Shown: piece by piece, positions 56,181 to 64,000 of the stretch
Numbering within the stretch: the stretch's first letter is position 1
How the letters are laid out: each line of letters opens with the position of its first letter
Source of the DNA: CAKVON01 sp902475665
Lineage (GTDB): Bacteria > Actinomycetota > Coriobacteriia > Coriobacteriales > Atopobiaceae
Direction: 5' to 3'
Assembly: GCA_036321795.1 (NCBI GenBank)
Contig: JAWQCY010000001.1
Location: 496,001 to 560,000, forward strand
DNA length: 64,000 nt
Position numbers and translations under genes: made by a program
Notes under the pieces: generated by a model
Databases searched by the model: none
Told to the model about the DNA's origin: nothing
Seen by the model: only the letters and a program-made list of their open reading frames with translations

Positions 56181-57080
56181 ATGCAGGACAGACAGAGCGT
56201 GCCCGACGTCATCGTCATCACGGGCATGAGCGGTGCCGGCCGCACCGAGACCATGCACGTGTTCGAGGACCTCGGCTACTACGTCATCGACAACCTTCCC
56301 CCCAAGCTCATCCTCACGCTCGCCAACATCGTGGGCATCAACTCGGGCGTGGGCAGGCACCTGGCGATCGTGTGCGACCTGCGCAGCCAGGGCCTGTTCG
56401 ACGAGCTGCTCGACGAGCTCGACGAGCTGCGCGACCACGAGATCACCTACTCGCTGCTGTTCCTCGACGCATCCGACGAGGTCCTTCTCCGCAGGTTCTC
56501 CGAGAGGCGCCGCCGCCACCCGATCGCGGCGGAGGGGGAGGGGCTTGCCAGCGCCATCAAGCGCGAACGCGCCCAGCTGGCCACCGTTCGCGCGCGCGCC
56601 GACCTCGTGCTGGACACCTCGCACATGCGCACGTCCACGCTGCGCGCCAAGCTGCACGCCCACTACTCCGAGCTCGCCGACCAGCAGCTGATGGAGGTCC
56701 ATGTCTTCTCGTTCGGCTTCAAGTACGGCATGCCCGTCGAGGCCGACATGCTGATGGACGTCCGCTTCCTGCCCAACCCGTACTACGACCCCGAGATGCG
56801 CGCCCTCACCGGGCTCGACTCGCGGGTGAGCGGCTTCGTCCTGGGCCGCCCCGAGACCCAGCGCTTCCTCTCCGCGTGGGAGAACCTGCTCGACTCGGTC
56901 ATGCCCGGCTACGTTGCCGAGGGCAAGCCGCGCCTGTCCATTGCCGTCGGCTGCACCGGTGGCCAGCACCGAAGCGTCACCCTGGCAATCGCCACCGCCG
57001 AGTACCTGAGCTCGCAGGGCTACAAGGTCACGCTCACCCATCGCGACCTGCCGCGCGCCCAGAGCGCCAAGAGGGGATAG
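56181..57080 (+). CDS. rapZ: RapZ/YvcJ nucleotide-binding protein
   Basis: 299 residues. Walker A ITGMSGAGRTETMHVFEDLG has Arg instead of Lys at the usual P-loop lysine, a variant I recall from actinobacterial members. YYVIDNLPP, FLDASDEVLLRRF and the C-terminal SIAVGCTGGQHRSVTLA are diagnostic. In E. coli RapZ controls glucosamine-6-phosphate synthase via small RNAs; the role in Gram-positives is less clear (competence, envelope). GGGGGAAG precedes the ATG. Two nt before whiA. Confidence 0.93.
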   Translation: MQDRQSVPDVIVITGMSGAGRTETMHVFEDLGYYVIDNLPPKLILTLANIVGINSGVGRHLAIVCDLRSQGLFDELLDELDELRDHEITYSLLFLDASDEVLLRRFSERRRRHPIAAEGEGLASAIKRERAQLATVRARADLVLDTSHMRTSTLRAKLHAHYSELADQQLMEVHVFSFGFKYGMPVEADMLMDVRFLPNPYYDPEMRALTGLDSRVSGFVLGRPETQRFLSAWENLLDSVMPGYVAEGKPRLSIAVGCTGGQHRSVTLAIATAEYLSSQGYKVTLTHRDLPRAQSAKRG

Positions 57081-57082
57081 CG

Positions 57083-58030
57083 ATGTCGTTCACCGCCGAG
57101 GTAAAGGACGAGCTCTCGCGCGTCGAGGGCACCTGCGAGCTGTGCGAGGTCGCCGAGCTGTCGGCCCTGGTGCGCGTGTGCGGCACGCTCACGTTTCATG
57201 GGTCGGGACGCTACTCCATCCGCATCGCCACCGAGACGGGCGCCGTGGCGCGCACCGTCATCAAGCTCACCCATAAGATCTTCAACCTCGAGACCACGCT
57301 CACCGTGCGTCGCTCGGTGCTGCACAAGACGCGCAACTACCTCATCGAGATCCCCGAGCAGGACGGTCTGGAGGAGGCGCTCGTGCGTATGGGCGTGCTG
57401 GTTTTGGGCCGAGGCCTTTCATCCGGCATCGCCGCGCGCGTCGTGGCACGCGCGTGCTGTCGCGCCGCTTACCTGCGCGGGGCCTTCATGGCGGGAGGCT
57501 TCATCGCGGACCCGCGCGGCGACTTCCACCTGGAGATCGCCGTGACGGGGGAGGAGTTCGCCGACGACCTCATGGAGCTTCTCGACGACGAGGGCATCAC
57601 CACGCGCGTCAACCACCGCCGCGGCGCCTATGCCCTCTACCTCAAGAGCTTCGACGACGTCATCTCGCTTCTCAGCGTGCTCGGTGCCACCAGGACCGCC
57701 CAGGCCGTGCGCAACGTCCGCCGCATGAAATCCGTCAAGAACGACGTCAACCGTCGCGTCAATGCCGAGATCGCCAACCAGGCCCGTTCGACCGACGCGG
57801 CCGCCGACCAGATCGAGCTCATCGAGGCCGCCCGACGCGACCCCGGCCTGGACGCCCTGCCGCCCGCCGTGCGCGAGTTCTGCGAGATGCGCCTGGCCCA
57901 CCCGGAGCTGTCCCTGCGCGAGCTCGGTCGCGAGTGCGACCCACCGCTGTCCAAGTCGGCCCTGTACCATCGTCTGCTGCGCCTCCAGGCCATCGTTGGC
58001 GAGAAGGACCGCGAGCCTGCCACCGATTAG
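57083..58030 (+). CDS. whiA: WhiA, sporulation/cell-division regulator family
   Basis: 315 residues: an N-terminal LAGLIDADG-like domain (AAYLRGAFMAGGFIADPRGD, about 125-145) and a C-terminal helix-turn-helix (SLRELGRECDPPLSKSALYHRLLRL, about 275-300, quoted in parts: LSKSALYHRLLRL). Controls division genes in Streptomyces and chromosome segregation in Bacillus. In most Gram-positives yvcK lies between rapZ and whiA; here it is missing and the two genes are only 2 nt apart. GAGGGGAT serves as SD inside the rapZ end. Confidence 0.93.
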   Translation: MSFTAEVKDELSRVEGTCELCEVAELSALVRVCGTLTFHGSGRYSIRIATETGAVARTVIKLTHKIFNLETTLTVRRSVLHKTRNYLIEIPEQDGLEEALVRMGVLVLGRGLSSGIAARVVARACCRAAYLRGAFMAGGFIADPRGDFHLEIAVTGEEFADDLMELLDDEGITTRVNHRRGAYALYLKSFDDVISLLSVLGATRTAQAVRNVRRMKSVKNDVNRRVNAEIANQARSTDAAADQIELIEAARRDPGLDALPPAVREFCEMRLAHPELSLRELGRECDPPLSKSALYHRLLRLQAIVGEKDREPATD

Positions 58031-58311
58031 GGGGCGCGCAGGTTAAGGAATCCAAACGGAGACCATGTGACTGGGTCGAGGCGTTCGAAAGGCCGCTCAG
58101 GCGTGTACAACCTTGTCTCGCGTGCGCGCAACCCTACTCACAATGACTAGAGTTTTGTGGTCAACCTTGCAGGTAAAGCCAACAATTTTTGTCATATTTC
58201 CGTTTGTGTGCAAGACCCAAATCGTTTAGCGGTACTATTCAAGCGTGTTCGTTTGTGTTGTGACCACGACGGCGCAAAGGGGTGCCGTCGGGTCCCGCGA
58301 AAGGAGAAAGC
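58031..58311 (+). other. gap upstream region
   Basis: 281 nt with an AT-richer core (58140-58240). Holds TTGCAG (58167), TACTAT (58233-58238) and a CACAA-N11-TTGTG inverted repeat (58139-58159), none of which gives a clean promoter pair. AAAGGAG precedes gap. No gene and no clear whiA terminator seen. Confidence 0.4.
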
Positions 58312-59337
58312 ATGGCAGTTAAGGTTGCTATCAACGGTTTTGGCCGCATTGGTCGTCTGGCCTTCCGTCAGATGTTCGGCCACGAGGGCTCCGAGATCGT
58401 CGCCATCAACGACCTCACCTCCCCTGATATGCTCGCCTACCTTCTGAAGTATGACTCCACGCAGGGCAACTACGCCCGCGACCACAAGGTCGAGGCCACC
58501 GAGGACTCCATCATCGTTGATGGCAAGGAGATCAAGATTTACAAGGAGGCCGACGCCAACAACCTGCCTTGGGGCGACCTCAACGTCGACGTCGTGCTCG
58601 AGTGCACCGGCTTCTACACCTCCAAGGCCAAGGCCCAGGCCCACATCAACGCTGGCGCCAAGAAGGTCGTCATCTCCGCTCCCGCCGGCAACGACCTGCC
58701 GACCATCGTCTACAACGTCAACCACGAGCAGCTGACCGCTGATGACAACATCATCTCCGCTGCCTCCTGCACCACCAACTGCCTCGCCCCGATGGCCAAG
58801 GGTCTGAACGACTTCGCTCCCATCGTCTCCGGCATCATGACCACCATCCACGCCTTCACCGGCGACCAGATGCCGCTCGACGGCCCGCAGCGCAAGGGCA
58901 ACAAGCGTCGTTCCCGCGCCTGCTCCGAGAACATCGTCCCGAACTCCACCGGTGCCGCCAAGGCCATCGGCCTGGTTCTCCCGGAGCTCAACGGCAAGCT
59001 GATCGGTGCCGCCCAGCGCGTCCCGACGCCCACTGGCTCCCTCACCAACCTCTACGCCGTCGTTGACAAGACCGTCACCGTCGAGGAGGTCAACGCTGCC
59101 ATGAAGGCCTACGCCGAGACCATCCCCGAGACCTTCGGCTACAACGAGGACGAGATCGTCTCCCGCGACATCGTCGGCGAGACCCACGGCTCCATCTTCG
59201 ACGCCACCCAGACCATGGTCCAGGACCTCGGCAACGGCCAGTCCCTCGTTCAGGTCACCTCTTGGTACGACAACGAGAACTCCTACACCTCCCAGATGGT
59301 CCGCACCATCAAGTACTTCGAGAAGTTCGTCGCCTAA
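58312..59337 (+). CDS. gap: Glyceraldehyde-3-phosphate dehydrogenase
   Basis: Type I GAPDH of 341 residues. NAD-binding INGFGRIGRLAFRQ, active-site SAASCTTNCLAP with the catalytic Cys, its His partner in TTIHAFTGDQ, and WYDNENSYTSQMVRT near the end. Strong SD and highly biased codons indicate high expression. First gene of gap-pgk-tpiA-gpmI(-secG); a hairpin in the 98-nt gap to pgk may set it above the others. Confidence 0.96.
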   Translation: MAVKVAINGFGRIGRLAFRQMFGHEGSEIVAINDLTSPDMLAYLLKYDSTQGNYARDHKVEATEDSIIVDGKEIKIYKEADANNLPWGDLNVDVVLECTGFYTSKAKAQAHINAGAKKVVISAPAGNDLPTIVYNVNHEQLTADDNIISAASCTTNCLAPMAKGLNDFAPIVSGIMTTIHAFTGDQMPLDGPQRKGNKRRSRACSENIVPNSTGAAKAIGLVLPELNGKLIGAAQRVPTPTGSLTNLYAVVDKTVTVEEVNAAMKAYAETIPETFGYNEDEIVSRDIVGETHGSIFDATQTMVQDLGNGQSLVQVTSWYDNENSYTSQMVRTIKYFEKFVA

Positions 59338-59363
59338 GTGATGCTTCCCTAGGTAGTATTTCG

Positions 59364-59403
59364 AGGGGCGCGGTTGCAGCTTTCGGGCCGCGGCCGCGCC
59401 CTT
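59364..59403 (+). terminator. Hairpin between gap and pgk
   Basis: AGGGGCGCGG (59364-59373) pairs with CCGCGCCCTT (59394-59403, one G-T pair), with a loop that can fold further. Followed by CTCAG rather than a T-run, so read-through to pgk is expected. Confidence 0.5.
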
Positions 59404-59435
59404 CTCAGTGAATCTGTCTAACAAGGAGGAAAAGC

Positions 59436-60626
59436 ATGGCCTTTACCAAGAAGACCGTTCGCGACGCCGACGTCGACGGCAAGCGCGTCCTCATGCGCGT
59501 TGACTTCAACGTGCCCCTGAAGGATGGCGTCGTCACCGACGACACCCGCGTCCGCGCTGCCATCCCCACCATCCAGTACCTCAAGGAGCACAACGCCAAG
59601 ATCATCCTGATGAGCCACCTCGGCCGTCCGGACGGCACCGGCTTCCAGCCGGAGCTCTCGCTGCGCCCCGCCGCCGAGAAGCTTGCCGAGCTCACCGGCT
59701 ATGAGGTCAAGTTCGTCGAGGACACCTATGGCGAGAAGGCCGCCGAGGCCGTCGCCGCCCTCGAGCCGGGCGACATCCTGGTTCTCGAGAACGTCCGCTT
59801 CGACAAGCGCGAGAAGAAGAACGACCCCGAGATCGCCAAGCGTCTCGCTTCCTACGGCGACCTCTTCGTCCTCGACGCCTTCGGTACCGCCCACCGTGCC
59901 CAGGGCTCCGTCGTCGGCCCGGCTGCCTACCTGCCCGCCTACGCCGGCTTCCTGCTCGAGAAGGAGGTCGACACCCTGACCGGCATCTTCGCAGAGCCCG
60001 AGCGTCCCTTCGTCGCCATCGTCGGCGGCTCCAAGGTCTCCTCTAAGATCGGCGTCCTCGATCACCTGATCGACTCCGCCGACACCCTGATCATCGGTGG
60101 CGGCATGGCCTACACCTTCTTCCTCGCCCAGGGCTTGACCGTCGGTCAGTCCCTCAAGGAGGAGGACTGGGTCGAGCGCGCCGGCGAGATGCTGAAGAAG
60201 GCCGAGGAGAAGGGCGTCAAGATCCTGCTCCCGATCGACAACCGCGTTGCCGACCACTTCGGCGAGGACGCCGTCCCCGAGGTCGTTGCCTCCGACGCCA
60301 TCCCCGACGACCGTGAGGGCATGGACATCGGCCCCAAGACCGAGGAGCTCTACGCCGAGGCCATCAAGGGCGCCAAGACCGTCTTCTGGAACGGCCCCAT
60401 GGGCGTCTTCGAGTTCGATAACTTCGCCCATGGCACCGAGGCCGTCTGCCGCGCCGTCGCGGAGTCCGAGTGCACGTCGATCATCGGTGGCGGCGATTCC
60501 GTCGCGGCCGTCAACAAGTTCGGCCTGGCCGACAAGATGAGCTGGATCTCCACCGGTGGTGGCGCTTCCATGGAGCTCGTCGAGGGCAAGGCCCTTCCCG
60601 GAGTGGAGGCTCTTCTCGATGCGTAA
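59436..60626 (+). CDS. pgk: Phosphoglycerate kinase
   Basis: 396 residues. RVDFNVPL, MSHLGRPDG, NVRFDKREKKN, FGTAHRAQ (substrate side) and the nucleotide-binding VGGSKVSSKI and IIGGGDSVAAV. Makes ATP and 3-phosphoglycerate. AAGGAGG 6 nt before the ATG. Overlaps tpiA by 8 nt. The lysine-rich KREKKNDPE loop is normal for the family. Confidence 0.96.
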   Translation: MAFTKKTVRDADVDGKRVLMRVDFNVPLKDGVVTDDTRVRAAIPTIQYLKEHNAKIILMSHLGRPDGTGFQPELSLRPAAEKLAELTGYEVKFVEDTYGEKAAEAVAALEPGDILVLENVRFDKREKKNDPEIAKRLASYGDLFVLDAFGTAHRAQGSVVGPAAYLPAYAGFLLEKEVDTLTGIFAEPERPFVAIVGGSKVSSKIGVLDHLIDSADTLIIGGGMAYTFFLAQGLTVGQSLKEEDWVERAGEMLKKAEEKGVKILLPIDNRVADHFGEDAVPEVVASDAIPDDREGMDIGPKTEELYAEAIKGAKTVFWNGPMGVFEFDNFAHGTEAVCRAVAESECTSIIGGGDSVAAVNKFGLADKMSWISTGGGASMELVEGKALPGVEALLDA

Positions 60627-61383
60627 CCGTATGATTGCTGGCAACTGGAAGATGAACAAGACCTACACCGAGGGCGTTGCCCTGATGCAGGACCTCGCTT
60701 CCGAGCTCAAGGACGGCACCGGCGACGTCGACGTCGTCGTCTGCCCCCCGACCGTCGACCTCAAGGGCGTCTCCGCCGTCATCGACCAGGAGTCCGCTCC
60801 CGTCGCCCTCGGCGCCCAGAACGTCTACTGGGAGGAGTCCGGCGCCTTCACCGGCGAGACCGCTCCCGACATGCTGACTAACATCGGCGCGACCTACTGC
60901 ATCATCGGCCACTCCGAGCGTCGCGGCTACTTCGGCGAAACCGACGAGGACATCAACAAGAAGGCCAAGGCCCTGATGGCCCACGGCATCGTGCCCATCA
61001 GCTGCTGCGGCGAGTCCCTCGAGGTCCGCGAGGCCGGCAAGCACGTCGAGTTCGTCGTCGACCAGGTCAAGAAGGACACCGAGGGCCTCGAGATCACCGA
61101 CCCCTCCAAGTACGTCGTCGCCTACGAGCCCATCTGGGCCATCGGCACCGGCAAGACCGCCACTGCCGATGACGCCCAGGAGGTCTGCGGCGCCATCCGT
61201 GCCGCCCTCGCCGAGGTCTTCGGCCAGGAGACGGCCGACGGCATCCGCGTCCTGTACGGTGGCTCCGCCAAGCCCGAGAACGTCGCCGGCTTCCTCGAGA
61301 AGGACGACGTCGACGGCGCCCTCGTCGGCGGTGCCTCCCTCAAGGCCGACAGCTTCGCCGCTATGGTCAAGGCGGCCATGTAG
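60619..61383 (+). CDS. tpiA: Triosephosphate isomerase
   Basis: 254 residues, TIM barrel. AGNWKMNK with the substrate Lys, IIGHSERRGYFGE with the catalytic His, VAYEPIWAIGTGK with the catalytic Glu and flexible loop, and YGGSAKPENV for phosphate. ATG at 60619 lies inside the end of pgk with GGAGG 8 nt upstream. Confidence 0.96.
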   Translation: MRNRMIAGNWKMNKTYTEGVALMQDLASELKDGTGDVDVVVCPPTVDLKGVSAVIDQESAPVALGAQNVYWEESGAFTGETAPDMLTNIGATYCIIGHSERRGYFGETDEDINKKAKALMAHGIVPISCCGESLEVREAGKHVEFVVDQVKKDTEGLEITDPSKYVVAYEPIWAIGTGKTATADDAQEVCGAIRAALAEVFGQETADGIRVLYGGSAKPENVAGFLEKDDVDGALVGGASLKADSFAAMVKAAM

Positions 61384-61384
61384 C

Positions 61385-62944
61385 ATGGGCGACACTGTAC
61401 GCACTCCCGCCCTTCTCGTCATCATGGACGGCTGTGGCCTCGCGCCCGCCGGTCCCGAGAACGCGGTCTCGCTGGCCAAGCGTCCCTTCATCGACTCGCT
61501 TAACGAGAAGTACCCCCACACGACCCTCGGCGCCTCCGGCGAGGACGTGGGCCTTCCCGCGGGCCAGATGGGCAACTCGGAGGTCGGCCACCTCAACATC
61601 GGTGCCGGCCGCATCGTGTTCCAGTCGCTGTCGCTGGTGAACAACGCCATCAAGGACGGTTCGTTCAAGCAGAACGAGGCCATCGCCGCCGCCATGGACA
61701 AGGTCAAGGCAAACGGCTCCACGCTGCACGTCATGGGCCTCGTCTCCAACGGTGGCGTCCACTCTGAGATGGGCCACGCCGAGGCGCTGCTCGAGATGGC
61801 CGGCGAGCGCGGCCTGTCCCGCGTTCGCATCGACGCCTTCACCGACGGACGCGACGTCCCGACACAGTCCGGCGCCGGCTTCATGCGCGACCTCCAGGCC
61901 TTCTGCGAGAAGGTCTCCGAGAAGTACGGCAACGACACCGCCATCGCGACGGTCGCCGGCCGCTACTACGGCATGGACCGCGACAACCGCTGGGATCGCG
62001 AGCAGCTTGCCTACGACGCCATCGTCTCTGGCAAGGGTGTCAGCGCCACCAGCGCCGAGCAGGGCCTTCTCGACTACTATGCCGAGGACCCGCGCGGCGA
62101 TGAGTTCGTCAAGCCGTTCGTGCTCGACGCCACCGGCGTCAACGACGGTGATGCCGTGATTTTCTTCAACTTCCGCCCGGACCGCGCCCGCGAGATGACC
62201 CGCGCCATGACCGAGGACGACTTCGACGGCTTCGAGCGCACCAAGCAGCCCAAGCTTGCCGACTTCGTCACCATGACCGAGTACGACGACTCGTTCGACG
62301 TGCACGTGGCCTTCCCCAAGACCGTGCCCGCCAACGTGCTTGCCGACGTCCTGGCCGACTGTGGCCTCAAGCAGCTCCACACCGCCGAGACCGAGAAGTA
62401 CGCGCACGTCACGTTCTTCCTCAATGGCGGCGTCGAGGAGCCCAAGGCCAACGAGACGCGCGTCCTCATCCCGTCGCCCAAGGTCGCCACGTACGACCTC
62501 AAGCCCGAGATGAGCGAGCCCGAGGTCACCGAGAAGCTCGTCGAGGCCATCAACGACGATGCCGCCGACTTCTACGTGGTCAACTACGCCAACTGCGACA
62601 TGGTGGGCCACACCGGTGTCGTCGAGGCTGCCACCAAGGCCTGCGAGGCCGTCGACGACGGCCTTTCCAAGGTCATCCCGGCCATCCTGGCCAAGGGCGG
62701 CTTCGCGTTGATCACCGCCGACCACGGCAACGCGGACCACATGTACGACGTCGTGGACGGCAAGGAGAAGCCCTTCACCGCCCACACGACCAACCGCGTG
62801 CCGTTGATCGTTGTCGACGACAAGCCGGTCGAGCTTGCCGGCATCGAGGACGGTCGCCTGTCCGACATCGCTCCCACCATTCTCGCGATGATGGGCGTCG
62901 ATCGTCCGGCCGAGATGACGGGTAGGGTTCTCGTCAAGGAGTAG
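61385..62944 (+). CDS. gpmI: 2,3-bisphosphoglycerate-independent phosphoglycerate mutase
   Basis: 519 residues, alkaline-phosphatase-fold mutase with two Mn ions. MDGCGL provides the first Asp, MGNSEVGHLNIGAGR the phosphoserine, DGRDVPTQSG, FFNFRPDRARE, and NYANCDMVGHTG and TADHGNADHM the remaining metal ligands. Starts 1 nt after tpiA with no clear SD, so probably translated by coupling. Confidence 0.96.
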   Translation: MGDTVRTPALLVIMDGCGLAPAGPENAVSLAKRPFIDSLNEKYPHTTLGASGEDVGLPAGQMGNSEVGHLNIGAGRIVFQSLSLVNNAIKDGSFKQNEAIAAAMDKVKANGSTLHVMGLVSNGGVHSEMGHAEALLEMAGERGLSRVRIDAFTDGRDVPTQSGAGFMRDLQAFCEKVSEKYGNDTAIATVAGRYYGMDRDNRWDREQLAYDAIVSGKGVSATSAEQGLLDYYAEDPRGDEFVKPFVLDATGVNDGDAVIFFNFRPDRAREMTRAMTEDDFDGFERTKQPKLADFVTMTEYDDSFDVHVAFPKTVPANVLADVLADCGLKQLHTAETEKYAHVTFFLNGGVEEPKANETRVLIPSPKVATYDLKPEMSEPEVTEKLVEAINDDAADFYVVNYANCDMVGHTGVVEAATKACEAVDDGLSKVIPAILAKGGFALITADHGNADHMYDVVDGKEKPFTAHTTNRVPLIVVDDKPVELAGIEDGRLSDIAPTILAMMGVDRPAEMTGRVLVKE

Positions 62945-62995
62945 CCATCAGGCCGCCCTTTGTGATAACCTCATTCGTTGTCGTGTGAAGCACCG

Positions 62996-63034
62996 AGTGA
63001 CCCGCATCGCACGAGCGGTGCGGGTCACTTCTTG
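62996..63034 (+). terminator. Terminator-like hairpin between gpmI and secG
   Basis: 11-bp stem AGTGACCCGCA / TGCGGGTCACT with a 12-nt loop, followed by TCTTGT. It would end the glycolytic mRNA; secG begins only 18 nt later, so some read-through or an internal promoter must supply secG. Confidence 0.65.
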
Positions 63035-63051
63035 TAAAGGAGTCATCTACC

Positions 63052-63300
63052 GTGAGCCCGCTCAACATCATCCTGCTCATCATCTGGGCGCTTTCCTGCG
63101 TGTCCCTGATCATCCTCGTCCTCATGCACTCTGGTAAGGGCACGGGCGTCTCCGACATGATCGCGTCCTCGATGTACAACTCGGCCGCCGGCTCGGGCGT
63201 CTGGGAGCGCAACCTGGATCGCCTCACGGTCATTGCCGCCACCATTTTCGCGGCGACCATTTTGGTCTTCATGCTCACCTACCCGCTGGGCACCATCTAA
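63052..63300 (+). CDS. secG: Preprotein translocase subunit SecG
   Basis: 82 residues with two membrane helices. The loop LMHSGKGTGVSDM and the following SAAGSGVWERNLDR match SecG; the second helix is LTVIAATIFAATILVFML. GTG start with AAAGGAG upstream. SecG commonly follows the gap-pgk-tpi-gpm cluster in Gram-positives. Confidence 0.9.
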   Translation: MSPLNIILLIIWALSCVSLIILVLMHSGKGTGVSDMIASSMYNSAAGSGVWERNLDRLTVIAATIFAATILVFMLTYPLGTI

Positions 63301-63396
63301 GTTTTTTACGACTTCCCAGCTTAGGGCCTGCATGCTTGCGAGAGGTGCTTAATGCACCGTTGGTTTCTCGTCAAGTTATGCAACATAATGGAAACA

Positions 63397-63433
63397 AACG
63401 GACGCGTTCCCCGTCTTTGGGGGCGTGTCCGTT
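63397..63433 (+). terminator. secG terminator
   Basis: Stem AACGGACGCG / CGTGTCCGTT (one G-T pair) with an inner CCCC/GGGG, followed by ATATTT. Confidence 0.7.
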
Positions 63434-63574
63434 ATATTTCGGTTGCAAAAAAGGTGCGAAACGATAACAATTTCATTAAAGCGTTGTGCTCGGGGTCTTC
63501 CCGGGCATGCGTCGCGTCGAGTGGGGGAGAGGGCAAACCGGTTGCTCCCCCCGCCCGGACACGAAGGAGGAAAT

Positions 63575-64000
63575 ATGGCTGAGAACCTCGTCATGGGTCG
63601 TCGCACCTTCATCAAGGGCAGCCTGGCCGCCAGCGCGCTGGCCGCTCTCGCCGCCTGCGGAAAGAATAATGGCTCTGGCGCCGCCAAGGTGATGAAGTAC
63701 TACATCAACGAGCCCGTCTCCATCGACCCCTATAACCTGCAGGAGTCCGAGGGCACTGCTGTCGGCCACCTTCTGTTCAGGTCCCTCTATTCCTGGGATT
63801 ATGACAAGGGCGAGGCCGTTCCCTGCGCTGCCAAGGACGTCAAGATTTCCGACGATGGCAAGGTCTATACCTTTGAGCTCGTGGACGCCAAGTTCCACAA
63901 CGGCGACAAGGTCGACGCCGAGTCCTTCAAGCGCGGCTGGCAGCGTCTTGCCGATCCGACCATGGCCACCCCTGGTGACATCGGCTACCACCTTGCCCCT
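63575..64000 (+). CDS. Peptide ABC transporter substrate-binding lipoprotein, cut by window edge
   Basis: The first 142 residues of a second family 5 solute-binding protein. GRRTFIKG (twin-arginine-like) and lipobox LAAC (Cys about residue 28) mark a Tat-type lipoprotein; YYINEPVSIDPYNLQESEG and LFRSLYSWDYDKG are typical of OppA-like proteins. AAGGAGG is 4 nt before the ATG. The frame stays open to the right edge; the rest lies outside. It is less GC-rich upstream (63301-63480), with an AT-rich AACGATAACAATTTC stretch that may hold its promoter. Confidence 0.87.
   Translation, partial: MAENLVMGRRTFIKGSLAASALAALAACGKNNGSGAAKVMKYYINEPVSIDPYNLQESEGTAVGHLLFRSLYSWDYDKGEAVPCAAKDVKISDDGKVYTFELVDAKFHNGDKVDAESFKRGWQRLADPTMATPGDIGYHLAP

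Noticed and set aside
58139..58159. CACAA-N11-TTGTG as a possible Rex site upstream of gap
   Set aside because: Rex sites read TTGTGA...TCACAA; the arms here point the other way.
63301..63396. Possible tRNA or small RNA after secG
   Set aside because: No cloverleaf or CCA end can be drawn; the only stable structure is the terminator hairpin at 63397-63433.

Overview
The window is GC-rich, densely coding bacterial chromosome with uniform codon use. It contains no rRNA, tRNA, CRISPR array, insertion sequence or prophage that I can see. Gene content (WhiA next to RapZ, a HisZ-dependent short HisG, SD-led GTG/TTG starts, Tat-type lipoprotein signals on transporter binding proteins, a GGGtGRT protein) suggests an anaerobic high-GC Gram-positive, most likely class Coriobacteriia (Olsenella/Collinsella-like). 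The lineage call is inference; the gene calls do not depend on it.

Layout. 1-5 kb: polA, convergent rnhA, a small membrane-anchored HMA/CxxC protein and a HAD phosphatase. 5-6.3 kb: rpsA with its own promoter and a strong terminator. 6.5-14.7 kb: a peptide-use operon, with a binding lipoprotein, two permeases, two ATPases, peptidase T and an M42 aminopeptidase. 14.8-20.8 kb: coaE, an unrecognised 787-residue membrane protein on the minus strand, uvrB with an SOS box over its promoter, and a GtrA-like protein. 20.9-26.8 kb: a minus-strand operon of Mrp ATPase and two flavoproteins, divergent from an IscU/NifU-like scaffold plus GGGtGRT pair. 27-31 kb: a sortase-anchored VWA surface protein, an ADP-ribosylglycohydrolase and an iron-type alcohol dehydrogenase. 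31-34.8 kb: uvrA (perfect SOS box) and ybaK. 34.9-39.8 kb: a complete branched-chain amino acid ABC transporter (livJHMGF). 40.1-48.8 kb: a full histidine biosynthesis operon that starts with a hisZ-hisG fusion behind two tandem palindromic operators, closed by a convergent PHP histidinol-phosphatase. 48.8-58 kb: a glycerophosphodiesterase, then a cell-envelope group (FemX-like ligase, MurJ, ATP-grasp enzyme) leading into uvrC, rapZ and whiA. 58.3-63.3 kb: glycolysis (gap, pgk, tpiA, gpmI) and secG. The right edge cuts a second peptide-binding lipoprotein.

Working together: two nutrient-uptake systems (peptides, branched-chain amino acids) feed amino acid metabolism, and histidine is made de novo. 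UvrA, UvrB, UvrC and PolA give a nearly complete excision repair set. The lower-glycolysis genes form one transcription unit. A recurring layout is a stable hairpin with little or no U-tract directly after the first gene of a unit (peptide-binding gene, livJ, gap), which would let that first gene be expressed above the rest.

Most worth a second look: the Mrp/flavoprotein versus scaffold/GGGtGRT divergent locus, the tandem CTTTA-N6-TAAAG operators of the his operon, the FemX-MurJ-ATP-grasp group, the 787-residue membrane protein, and a 10-15 nt sequence (TGCCGAGAAG, longest form CTGCCGAGAAGTGCC) that recurs in intergenic DNA far more often than chance would give.
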